This document shows positions 53,963 to 61,944 of a stretch of 64,000 bases of DNA, piece after piece. Position 1 is the stretch's first letter; each line of letters opens with the position of its first letter. Source of the stretch: Pontiella desulfatans (GTDB lineage: Bacteria; Verrucomicrobiota; Kiritimatiellia; Kiritimatiellales; Pontiellaceae); contig NZ_CAAHFG010000001.1 in the NCBI RefSeq assembly GCF_900890425.1, positions 310,001 through 374,000 of the forward strand, given 5' to 3'. The translations under genes and the position numbers were made by a program. The notes below the pieces were generated by a model, which had not been told where the DNA came from, made no database searches, and saw only the letters and a list, made by a program, of their open reading frames with translations.

Positions 53963-55555
53963 ATGAATACTAAAATCACGATTTCCGCCGATGCCCAGGG
54001 TGAAGCGGTCAAGACCTTCCGTCCCCATTGGAGCCCCTGCGTCGGGGCCGGGCGGGCCAACGAGGCGCTGCGCTGCGGGTGGATGGAGCAGATGGAGCTG
54101 GTGCACCGCGAGTGCGGCTTTGAGAGCGTCCGCTTCCACGGCCTGTTCCATAACGACATGTTTGTCTACCGCCGGAACGCCGATGGTTCGAGCACGTTCA
54201 ACTTCCAATATGTGGACGAAATCTTCGACCGCCTGCTCGACCTGGGCGTGCGCCCGTTCATCGAGCTCGGCTTCTGCCCCGAGGATCTTGCGCGTCCATC
54301 GGAAACGGTCTTCTGGTGGAAGGGCAATTCCGCGCCTCCGACCGACTACGATGCGTGGGGCGAGCTGGTTCGCCGCTTCACGGAGCACGTCGTTGCCCGC
54401 TATGGCATCGACGAGGTGCTGAACTGGTATTTCGAGGTTTGGAACGAACCCAACCTGGAGCCGTTCTGGCATGGGACCAAGAGCGAATATTTCAGGCTCT
54501 ACCAGGTTTCCGCCGAGGTGATCAAGGCGATCGACCCGCGCCTGAAGGTGGGCGGGCCATCTACCAGCAACTTTGTTCCCGATGCCCGGTTCGATGGCGA
54601 GACCGAGGATCTTTCGGAACATAAATCCGTCACCTGTGGCGGCGATTTGGATGCGCTGGACTGGAAGCCGGTCTGGTTGGACGACTTTCTCGCCTTTTGC
54701 GTGGAGCACCAGCTGCCGGTCGATTTTATCTCGGTGCATCCGTATCCGACCGACTGGGCGTTCGACGAGCACGGCACCGGACAGAAGCTGACCCGTGGCG
54801 TGGATGCCACGCCGAAGGATTTGCAGCTGCTGCGGGAAACCATGGATGCGAGCGCGTTCCCGAATGCGGAGATTCATCTAACCGAATGGAACTGCAGCTC
54901 TTCCTCGCGCGACTTCACACACGACTACCTCCAGGCCGCAACCTATGTGGCCAAGGCCAATGTGGAATCGATCGGCTTTGTGGATTCACTCTCCTTTTGG
55001 ACGTTCACCGATGTGTTCGAGGAGAGCGGGGCGGGGGACACCGCCTTCCATGGCGGGTTCGGCATGGTCAATTTCCAGGGCATCCCCAAGCCGACGTTCC
55101 ATGCCTACCGCCTGTTGAACACGCTGGGCGGCGAAGTGCTGGAACGAACGGCAAACGGACTGGTGACCCGCAACCGCGAAACCGGCCGTATTGCCGTCTT
55201 GGCCTACCACTACCCGCCGGAGGTCACCCGGACCATTCCCGGTTCCTACGAGAACCGCGATGTTGCCGAGGCAACCCTCGCCACCGGCTCCCCGGTGGAC
55301 GTGGTGATTGAGCTGTCGGGGCTGGCGCCGGGCGCGGAGTTCGTGCTCGAGCTCGTTGGCCAGGAGCATGGCGATTCGCTGGCCGCGTGGAAAAAAATGG
55401 GGGCGCCCGATCCGCTTTCGCGTGAGCAGGCGAAAAAGCTCAAAGAGGCGGCCCGGGCCACAAAAATGGAAACAAGTTTCGCAAACGAAGACGGAATCCT
55501 GCATGTTTTCATGACGCTGGAGCCTTGGAACCTGCTCAGTCTCCGGCATAAATAG
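53963..55555 (+). CDS. GH39 family glycosidase (beta-xylosidase/alpha-L-iduronidase type)
   Basis: A 530-residue retaining glycosidase of clan GH-A. The start MNTKITISADAQG has no signal peptide, so the enzyme is probably cytoplasmic and works on imported oligosaccharides. The (beta/alpha)8 barrel has the acid/base Glu near 162 in EVWNEPNLEPFW and the nucleophile Glu near 308 in LTEWNCSSSSRD, both in the correct GH39 context; a C-terminal beta domain follows. GH39 enzymes cleave beta-xylosides or alpha-L-iduronides; the neighbouring lyases and sulfatases make a uronic-acid substrate plausible. The frame is open to an ATG at 53864, but the ATG at 53963 starts the conserved part. The next gene starts 13 bases past its stop. 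Confidence 0.9.
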   Translation: MNTKITISADAQGEAVKTFRPHWSPCVGAGRANEALRCGWMEQMELVHRECGFESVRFHGLFHNDMFVYRRNADGSSTFNFQYVDEIFDRLLDLGVRPFIELGFCPEDLARPSETVFWWKGNSAPPTDYDAWGELVRRFTEHVVARYGIDEVLNWYFEVWNEPNLEPFWHGTKSEYFRLYQVSAEVIKAIDPRLKVGGPSTSNFVPDARFDGETEDLSEHKSVTCGGDLDALDWKPVWLDDFLAFCVEHQLPVDFISVHPYPTDWAFDEHGTGQKLTRGVDATPKDLQLLRETMDASAFPNAEIHLTEWNCSSSSRDFTHDYLQAATYVAKANVESIGFVDSLSFWTFTDVFEESGAGDTAFHGGFGMVNFQGIPKPTFHAYRLLNTLGGEVLERTANGLVTRNRETGRIAVLAYHYPPEVTRTIPGSYENRDVAEATLATGSPVDVVIELSGLAPGAEFVLELVGQEHGDSLAAWKKMGAPDPLSREQAKKLKEAARATKMETSFANEDGILHVFMTLEPWNLLSLRHK

Positions 55556-55568
55556 GGGATAAGGATCT

Positions 55569-56708
55569 ATGGCAAGGAAACAATTTTTTACCAGTCACGC
55601 AAAATCGAGCGCTGCGCTCATCAGTCTGGGGATACATGCGGTGCTGCTCGTGGTGGCGTTGTCGTTTGTGGCGGTCACGGTCATCCAGAAGGACGACAAG
55701 GTGTTCGAGGCCAAGCCGGTCAAGCGGCCGAAGATGCAGCTCAAGAAGCTGCAGGTGCCGGTCAATCTTAAGAAAAAGAAGATCGAGAAACCCAAGCTGC
55801 GCAAGAACATTGTGGCCAAGCCCAAGACCAAGTCGTTGGATATCCAGATGCCGGAAGTGGTCGGCATCAAGGGTGGCACGGGCTATATGGATGGCGGCGG
55901 CGGCCTCGGCGGCCTGGGCTTTGGCCTGGAGATCGACCTGTTCGGCGGGAACAAGGGTTCCGGCAACGAGCTCGAAGGCGTCTTCTTCGACCTCAAGACG
56001 GATCCGGACGGGAAACCCACCGACATGAAGCAAATCGTCGAGGGCATGGACTCGAAGGTCGAAAAGGAACAAAATAGCAAGTATACCGAGGTGCTCACGA
56101 GCTTTGGTAGTTCCTGGAGCGTCAGCCGGCTGGAAAGACGATATTTCAAGGCCCCGAAGAAAAAATTCGCCACCAGTTTCATGGTGCCCTACATGCCGGC
56201 CGAAGAGGCACCCAAGGCCTTTGCCGTCGAGGATGTCGTGAAGCCGAAGCGGTGGGCCGCCTACTATAGCGGGAAGATTGCCGCGCCAGAAACCGGCCGC
56301 TACCGGTTCCGCGGCATTGCGGACGATGCCATGATGGTCCGGGTCAAGGGCCGGATGGTCATCGATGCCAGCCTGGGGAAACGCTATTCGGATTGGGACA
56401 GCAGCGATGGAAACAACCGGAAGTTCAAGGATGGCCGGCACGCGGGCCTGGTGATTGGCGATTGGTTCCACATGACCAAGGACAAGCCGACCGATATGGA
56501 GGTGCTGATTGGAGAGCAACCCGGCGGCATCTTCTACTGCCGGCTCTACATCGAGCAGGACGGTGTCGAATATCCCAAGGGGAACGGTGGCCAGCCGATC
56601 CTGCCCATCTTCAAAACCCAGGAAGTTCCGGAAAAGCTGATTCCCCAGATGCAGATCGATCCCGGCGTTGGAACCGTTAGCGGCCCGAACTTCGGCGTGC
56701 TGAAATAA
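55569..56708 (+). CDS. TonB-like membrane-anchored protein with PA14 domain
   Basis: 379 residues. One N-terminal membrane helix (ALISLGIHAVLLVVALSFVA), then a Lys/Pro-rich stretch (about 45-90, PKMQLKKLQVPVNLKKKKIE) like the spacer of TonB proteins, a Gly-rich region (about 98-125) and a C-terminal PA14-type beta-barrel (about 215-345, GKIAAPETGRYRFRGIADDA and MVRVKGRMVIDAS). PA14 domains often bind sugars. No TonB C-terminal domain is seen. Membrane-anchored sugar sensing or handing substrate to a transporter are guesses. It is 13 bases behind GH39 and probably in the same transcript; AAGGAT precedes the ATG. Confidence 0.8.
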   Translation: MARKQFFTSHAKSSAALISLGIHAVLLVVALSFVAVTVIQKDDKVFEAKPVKRPKMQLKKLQVPVNLKKKKIEKPKLRKNIVAKPKTKSLDIQMPEVVGIKGGTGYMDGGGGLGGLGFGLEIDLFGGNKGSGNELEGVFFDLKTDPDGKPTDMKQIVEGMDSKVEKEQNSKYTEVLTSFGSSWSVSRLERRYFKAPKKKFATSFMVPYMPAEEAPKAFAVEDVVKPKRWAAYYSGKIAAPETGRYRFRGIADDAMMVRVKGRMVIDASLGKRYSDWDSSDGNNRKFKDGRHAGLVIGDWFHMTKDKPTDMEVLIGEQPGGIFYCRLYIEQDGVEYPKGNGGQPILPIFKTQEVPEKLIPQMQIDPGVGTVSGPNFGVLK

Positions 56709-56740
56709 GGTGCCGGCCAGACTCCGCAACCGAATTCTTC

Positions 56741-56985
56741 ACCACAGAGAACCTAGCGCGGCATAGCCGCAACCAAATTGTTTAGAACCACTGATGAACA
56801 CCGAAGACACAGATTTTTTTTTACCACAGAGAACTCAGAGACACAGAGCACCCTAATCCTCTGAGCCTCAGTGTCCTCTAGCGCAGCGGGTGGTGAAAAC
56901 TTGTCAGGAAAACAAGAAATTGACGGATAGTAGTACGGAGACACAGAGCTTTCGTAATCCTCTGTGCCTCTGGGGCCTCTGTGGT
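56741..56985. repeat. Composite interspersed repeat, family B copy 2
   Basis: About 245 bases of serial ACCACAGAG...CTCTGTGGT palindromes. The stretch around GGAAAACAAGAAATTGACGG (56907 onward) is identical over about 35 bases to the copy at 26699-26992. It occupies the 304-base gap between the PA14 gene and the convergent lacI; no gene is visible there. Confidence 0.8.
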
Positions 56986-57012
56986 GAAAATACGAATCCG
57001 ATGGATGGGGCC

Positions 57013-58083
57013 TTAGTTCCGGTCGGGCAGCATCGAACCATCCAGCCACCGGCCTTCAACGAGAATCTGGTTGCGGATTTCCGGAACCCCGAAATGATGC
57101 TCGTTCAGCAGGGAGACCAGCATCCGAACGGTCGCGCGGCCAATCTCCTCCGGGTTCTGGTCGATCCCGGCATCGACCGGGGTATCGTGGATGCTCATGG
57201 TGGCGATCCCGATATCCTCGGGCACGCGGTAGCCCAGCTCGCCGAGCATGGTGGGCAGGGGGGCATAATCCGTAAGAATCGCATCGGGCTGGTTTTCTTC
57301 AATCCATTTTGCCAGCCGGTCGGCGTGCTGGGAAAGGGAGTTTCCTTCATAGCCCATCAGGGGAAGCCGTTGGTTTTCGGGCAGCTCCTGCTGCGCCCGC
57401 AGGAACCCGGCACTGAACATGCGCCGGGGGGATGTCATGCCGACAAATCCAATGCGCCCGTATCCTTTTTCGATGGCTTTTTCAACGGCCTGCATGGCGT
57501 TGGAGACCTGTGAACTGGTAACGAAGTGCAGCAAGGGGCCCTGCCTACTCCGCCCGAAGCGAACGGCGGCGTAGTCCTGCCAGGGCAAATCGTTCCAGTT
57601 GATCGGGGTGGTTTCCCACGAGAGGGGGGCAATGATGAGACCGCGAATGCCGCGGGTCTTGAAGATGGTGTCCATCCGTTTGAGGGAAAGCTCCTCGGTC
57701 ATGAATTCCTCGAGATGGAAACCCAGGCGCTGGGCCGTGGACTCGGCGCCCTTCCAATATTGGGAAAACTCTTCATGCTGCCGCAGCTTTTCCGGATTCT
57801 TCAAGGGGTTCAGCCAGGCCAGGGTGGCCTGCACCGGCTTTTCCTTGCTGGTCAGCCGATAGTGGGAGAGGGCCGAAAGCATGGGGTCGGGGTGATAGCC
57901 CATCTCTTCGGCTTTCTGCTTTACCCGCTTGCGGGTGGCGGCCGAAATCCGCGGATGGTCGCGCAGCGCCAGCGATACCGTGACGTGCGAAACCCCGAGT
58001 TCGGCGGCAATGTCGCGCAGCGTCACCTGCATCCGTTTGCCCTCGTTTTCCGGTTGGCTTGGTTTTTTTTCCGGCATGTCCAT
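57013..58083 (-). CDS. LacI family transcriptional regulator (paralogue 2)
   Basis: A 356-residue LacI/GalR regulator with helix-turn-helix TLRDIAAELGVSHVTVSLAL, hinge, and a sensor domain ending DGSMLPDRN. It is a full-length paralogue of the regulator at 29366; the recognition-helix residues VSHVTVS are the same, so the two should bind similar operators. It is divergent from the PEP-CTERM gene at 58323, with two operator-like sites in the shared 239-base region (58103 and 58181), which suggests autoregulation and control of the neighbour. The ligand is unknown. An ATG at 58077 is an alternative start. Confidence 0.9.
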   Translation of the reverse strand: MDMPEKKPSQPENEGKRMQVTLRDIAAELGVSHVTVSLALRDHPRISAATRKRVKQKAEEMGYHPDPMLSALSHYRLTSKEKPVQATLAWLNPLKNPEKLRQHEEFSQYWKGAESTAQRLGFHLEEFMTEELSLKRMDTIFKTRGIRGLIIAPLSWETTPINWNDLPWQDYAAVRFGRSRQGPLLHFVTSSQVSNAMQAVEKAIEKGYGRIGFVGMTSPRRMFSAGFLRAQQELPENQRLPLMGYEGNSLSQHADRLAKWIEENQPDAILTDYAPLPTMLGELGYRVPEDIGIATMSIHDTPVDAGIDQNPEEIGRATVRMLVSLLNEHHFGVPEIRNQILVEGRWLDGSMLPDRN

Positions 58084-58102
58084 CCTCTATCGCTCAATTT
58101 TT

Positions 58103-58118
58103 AGGTTACCTTGTAAAC
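58103..58118. promoter_or_regulatory. LacI-type operator (GTTTACAAGGTAACCT on minus strand)
   Basis: Starts 20 bases upstream of the lacI start at 58083, a position that would block its own expression. Confidence 0.6.
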
Positions 58119-58180
58119 TCCACATAAATCGCCGAAATCGATCGGATAAACAAGCCCTAAAGCCGACAAAATAGGTCGGT

Positions 58181-58196
58181 TTAACAAGGTAACCTT
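58181..58196. promoter_or_regulatory. LacI-type operator TTAACAAGGTAACCTT
   Basis: It lies 63 bases from the site at 58103 and 127 bases upstream of the PEP-CTERM gene. The AAGG centre is shared with the 58103 site and differs from AGGG elsewhere, which may mark sites preferred by paralogue 2. Confidence 0.6.
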
Positions 58197-58322
58197 CCTG
58201 CGGCTAGAGAAATTCCTAGGTGCGTCGTAGAACTATACCGTTCGAAATGGCGCAGTGGCTTTGCCCGAGGCCTTAGGTTCAAGAAGAAGAGAAGCAGTCC
58301 AATGAATAAGGAAGAGAGCACG

Positions 58323-59351
58323 ATGAAGAGAGCATGTAAACAGCTGGTGGCCGCCCTGGCCTTGACCGTGGCTTGCGCAGGCGTTGCGCAGGCGGAGTTG
58401 TGGACCGGAGGAGGGGATGGCGTGAGCTATGGGGATACCAACAACTGGGATGTTCCTGCTACGGCGTTTCCCGGCAGCACTCGGGACATCAATGGAGCCT
58501 TCACCGTGACCCGCTCCGGCAATGTCACTGTGAATCGCACCTTTGTCAATGGGGGTGCCGTGTTGAATGTCACCGGCGGTACGCACAGTGACAGCCAGTC
58601 GGGCAACACCATCCGCAACTTCATTGGTTCCTCCGGAGCCGGCACGGTCAACATGTCCGGCGGTAGCTGGGACATCGGGCATATTACGGCTGTCGGCGGC
58701 AATGGCACCGGGGTATTCAACCTGAGTGGCGGCGATTTGAATATTTCCCGCGGGGGCAACACGCTGGCGGGTAATCCTAACTCCTTCGGTGGAAACTCGG
58801 GAGGATCCCTCTCCGTCGGATATGGAAGTGGATCCGGTCTTTTCAATGTGACGGGGGGATCATTGATTACCCGCATCGGTGCCGAAGTGGGGGACAAAGG
58901 AACCTTCCGGGTTCTGGGAGACGACGCCACGCAAATCGGGATTGGATCCTCCGGGACTCTCGATGGCCACTGGTGGCAACAGGCCGGCGGTGTGCTGAGC
59001 ATGGGCATCGACTCGACCGGTGTAACGAAGATTTTCATCGACGATACAGACCAAGTCACAGCTGACCCCTATGTGCATTTCCAGGATGGAGCCGTGTTGG
59101 ATCTGTCGTTCTTCGGTACGACGCCCGTCGCCGGAACCTGGACGCTGATGGAACTTGAAAACAACGATATTGAAGACCTCGGTCTGGAGCTTTCGGGCGA
59201 CACCGCTTCGGGCTGGAGCTTCAATGTGGATAACTCCGGTGCGAACGGTTTGCTAACGGCCACCTACGTCATTCCGGAGCCGGCCACCTTGGGCATGGTT
59301 GCGGCCTTCGGCGCCGGGATGCTGTTCATTCGTCGTCGATTCATGATTTAG
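58323..59351 (+). CDS. PEP-CTERM surface protein with one copy of beta-rich module M
   Basis: About 342 residues. Signal peptide MKRACKQLVAALALTVACAG is followed by a roughly 290-residue beta-rich module with Gly/Asn-rich strand repeats and a conserved core (GGSLITRIGAEVGDKGTFRV, ATQIGIGSSGT, TGVTKIFIDD). The same module is found twice in the next gene and once in the gene at 61945. The end is a PEP-CTERM signal: VIPEPATLGM, hydrophobic span, RRRFMI, nearly the same as in the protein at 27097. The ATG at 58302 is an alternative start, but 58323 has AAGGAAGAG before it and gives a compact signal peptide. Divergent from lacI. Confidence 0.85.
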   Translation: MKRACKQLVAALALTVACAGVAQAELWTGGGDGVSYGDTNNWDVPATAFPGSTRDINGAFTVTRSGNVTVNRTFVNGGAVLNVTGGTHSDSQSGNTIRNFIGSSGAGTVNMSGGSWDIGHITAVGGNGTGVFNLSGGDLNISRGGNTLAGNPNSFGGNSGGSLSVGYGSGSGLFNVTGGSLITRIGAEVGDKGTFRVLGDDATQIGIGSSGTLDGHWWQQAGGVLSMGIDSTGVTKIFIDDTDQVTADPYVHFQDGAVLDLSFFGTTPVAGTWTLMELENNDIEDLGLELSGDTASGWSFNVDNSGANGLLTATYVIPEPATLGMVAAFGAGMLFIRRRFMI

Positions 59352-59439
59352 AAAACGAACGTTTCCCGGAAGGCTGGGTCAGAGCCAGGTTCAATTCCGG
59401 GTAACGCAGGTAGAAACGCAGGAAAACAGGAGCAATGAG

Positions 59440-61716
59440 ATGAAGAATAGAACGAGAATAATCACAGCTGCGATTGCTGCAGCAACGCTTGGTGCCGTAT
59501 CGGCGCAGGCAGTGGATTGGACAGGCGCTGCCGCAGACGGCATGTGGACGAACGCCGTCAACTGGGGCGGTGCACTGCCATTAGCTGATACCGCTAATAT
59601 TGCAAATGGCGACACGGTTACCTACGATGATGGTAATACGAATTCGATCCAACGGCAGTATGTCAATGGTGGATCAACCGTCAATATTACCGGCGGTAAG
59701 CTGTCAAGCACACTGGCGGGAAATACTATTCGGGAACTTATCGGGGATGGCTCCGCGAACACCGGCACGGTGAACCAGACAGGCGGGTTCTATGATGTCG
59801 GCCATCTCCTGGCTGTTGGTAAATCCGGCGGTTATGGCACCTATAATCTGAGTGGCGGAACGCTCAATATCGGCCGTGGTGGAAACACACTGATGGGAAG
59901 CCCGTTCGGAGCGTCTCTTCATGTGGGTGGTGGAGAATCACTCATGTATATCACCGGCGGTATACTCAAAACCCGCGTCGGGGTGGAAATTGATAATAAC
60001 GGAACCTTTAAAGTCGACGGAACGAACGCAACCATAGCGGTCGGTTCGGCCGGCAGCATCGACGGAAACTGGTATCAGGAAGGTACGCTCAGCCTGGGTA
60101 TTTCCTCCAACGGAATTTCGCAGATCCTGATTGATGATACTGAAAACGACGGCACCTGTCAGGCCCTCTTTGCATTCGGCTCCCTGCTGGATATTGAATT
60201 GCTCGACGGCTATGTTCCCACCGGAACTAACTCCTGGGATGTTATGTTCTCCGAGGGTGTTATGTATGATGATGGTATGCAGTTAGCTGATGCGTCCCTG
60301 ACCAACGACTGGAGCTTTGCGGTTGTTGATACCGACAGTAGCGGTGCGCCGGATACCCTGCGTGTAACCTATGGCATCGGTTCTTCGCTGCCAGGAGATA
60401 TTCCCACGGGAAGAACCATGAAGTGGAACGGAACGGTTGATGATGATTACAACAACCTGGATAACTGGTCCATTTATGACGGAAGCACCTACACCAATGA
60501 AGCGACGGCAACGCCTTACTCGGGTGATATCTGGTGGATCGGTGAATACCATAACGCGGGCAATCCCGTGCCGGACTGTAATTACAACGGTGGAGCTGCG
60601 GTTAACCAGCATTCGATCGCGATTGGAATCGCCCGTACCGCAACCTTTAACTTTAACCGCGGTAATCTGAGTTTCGGCAACAACGGCTGGAATAACATCG
60701 GTGGACACAATGCCGGCGGTAACGCTACACTGAACGTGAATGGCGGAACCCTTGGGATCAACGCTATCCGAACCGCATTGGGTGGGGCGGATGCCACCAT
60801 CAACATTAACGGTGGAGACCTGACGATTGGACGTGGGCAAACCTTTGATGGCATCTCAACCAGTATTGTTCTGGGATATGACAACAAGGGCGGAACAGGA
60901 GCACTTCATGTAGCTTCAGGTTCACTGATTACCCGTACAGGTATGCGGTTGGGTAACGGAACAGGTATCGGTGTTTTCAGTGTTGAAGGAACTGAAGCCA
61001 CGTCTATCGGAATCGGTTCAAACAATACTGGAGATGGATTCTGGAACCAGAAGTCCAACAGTGTTCTGCAGGCACGGTTTGCCACGAATGGTGTTACTAC
61101 GATCTTTATCGATGATCAAGATGGTGATGATGATGCATGGGCAACCTTCGAAGATGGCGCTATTCTGGAGGTCGATTTCATGGAAGGTGCTACAAACTAC
61201 ACGACCTTCGATCTGATGGTCTGTGAAGGTCCGATCACCGACAACGGACTGAAACTTGTTACAAGTTCTCCCGGCGAGTGGAGTTATGGAATCGTCACCA
61301 ACGGTATCACCAATATCCTGCAGGTTACGGTTGTCGACAACGACTTTACAGAAAACGGAACGCCGATCAGCTGGCTGACAGGATATGGTCTGTCCGCGGC
61401 GGATGATGAAGTCGACAACGACGTCGACGGGTTCCTGACCTGGGAAGAGTATATCTGCGACACAGATCCGACTGATTCTAATGACCTGTTCCAGGTAACA
61501 GGCGGCGAGCAGCTTCCTGGCGGTGACTTTGTTATCACCTGGAACTCATCTGCAGATCGTCAGTACAGCATCTCAACCAACCTGAACCTCGTAATCAGCG
61601 ACTTCGCTGTAACGGTGTCAGACATTCCGGGTAAGGATGGATCAACCTCCTACACGTCGAGTGTTCCGGCTGCTGCGGCAATGTTCTTCGAAATCGGCGT
61701 AACGAACGCTAACTAG
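59440..61716 (+). CDS. Secreted protein with two copies of module M
   Basis: 758 residues. Signal peptide MKNRTRIITAAIAAATLGAV; module M copies at about 27-310 and 325-640, each with the ITGGxLxTRxG core, an IGS..GS.DG.W line and an IxIDD line. An acidic DxDxDG linker (VDNDVDGFLTWEEY) and the tail domain ending AMFFEIGVTNAN follow; there is no PEP-CTERM signal, unlike its neighbour. Codon use looks less GC-rich than in nearby genes: the 60-base line at 60841 has 28 G or C, against 38 in the line at 53461. AGGAG at 59428-59432 precedes the ATG. Strong hairpins follow the stop. Confidence 0.85.
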   Translation: MKNRTRIITAAIAAATLGAVSAQAVDWTGAAADGMWTNAVNWGGALPLADTANIANGDTVTYDDGNTNSIQRQYVNGGSTVNITGGKLSSTLAGNTIRELIGDGSANTGTVNQTGGFYDVGHLLAVGKSGGYGTYNLSGGTLNIGRGGNTLMGSPFGASLHVGGGESLMYITGGILKTRVGVEIDNNGTFKVDGTNATIAVGSAGSIDGNWYQEGTLSLGISSNGISQILIDDTENDGTCQALFAFGSLLDIELLDGYVPTGTNSWDVMFSEGVMYDDGMQLADASLTNDWSFAVVDTDSSGAPDTLRVTYGIGSSLPGDIPTGRTMKWNGTVDDDYNNLDNWSIYDGSTYTNEATATPYSGDIWWIGEYHNAGNPVPDCNYNGGAAVNQHSIAIGIARTATFNFNRGNLSFGNNGWNNIGGHNAGGNATLNVNGGTLGINAIRTALGGADATININGGDLTIGRGQTFDGISTSIVLGYDNKGGTGALHVASGSLITRTGMRLGNGTGIGVFSVEGTEATSIGIGSNNTGDGFWNQKSNSVLQARFATNGVTTIFIDDQDGDDDAWATFEDGAILEVDFMEGATNYTTFDLMVCEGPITDNGLKLVTSSPGEWSYGIVTNGITNILQVTVVDNDFTENGTPISWLTGYGLSAADDEVDNDVDGFLTWEEYICDTDPTDSNDLFQVTGGEQLPGGDFVITWNSSADRQYSISTNLNLVISDFAVTVSDIPGKDGSTSYTSSVPAAAAMFFEIGVTNAN

Positions 61717-61726
61717 GCAACCATAG

Positions 61727-61753
61727 ACCTTCCGGGCTTTAGCTCCGGAAGGT
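61727..61753 (+). terminator. Hairpin ACCTTCCGG-loop-CCGGAAGGT
   Basis: 9-bp perfect stem 11 bases past the stop of the preceding gene, followed by TTTG. First of two hairpins in series. Confidence 0.6.
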
Positions 61754-61765
61754 TTGTCTGATTGT

Positions 61766-61797
61766 ACGGGGATGATGTCATGTCATCCCCGTTTTTT
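61766..61797 (+). terminator. Rho-independent terminator
   Basis: ACGGGGATGA pairs with TCATCCCCGT and is followed by six T residues. It separates the gene at 59440 from the gene at 61945, so these are probably separate transcripts. Confidence 0.88.
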
Positions 61798-61852
61798 AGA
61801 TTTTCGTATCGTAGGTTGCCATGCCCTTTGGCCGCTGCTTTTGAGAAAAAAG

Positions 61853-61867
61853 TTCCAACGATTGGAA
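61853..61867. promoter_or_regulatory. Palindrome TTCCAACGATTGGAA
   Basis: 6-bp arms around CGA, about 80 bases upstream of the gene at 61945. A similar TTTCCAATGATTGGA forms part of the terminator at 48554, and TTTCCAATG occurs again at 61918. Confidence 0.4.
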
Positions 61868-61944
61868 ATCTTTGGTGTCCAATAACAGATCGCCGGGATC
61901 GCTATCCCTGAAGGCGTTTCCAATGCTTGTAAAAATGGGGATAG

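Noticed and set aside
11151-56985. ACCACAGAGG repeats as a CRISPR array
   Set aside because: Copies are single, far apart, palindromic and variable, with no regular spacers and no cas genes.
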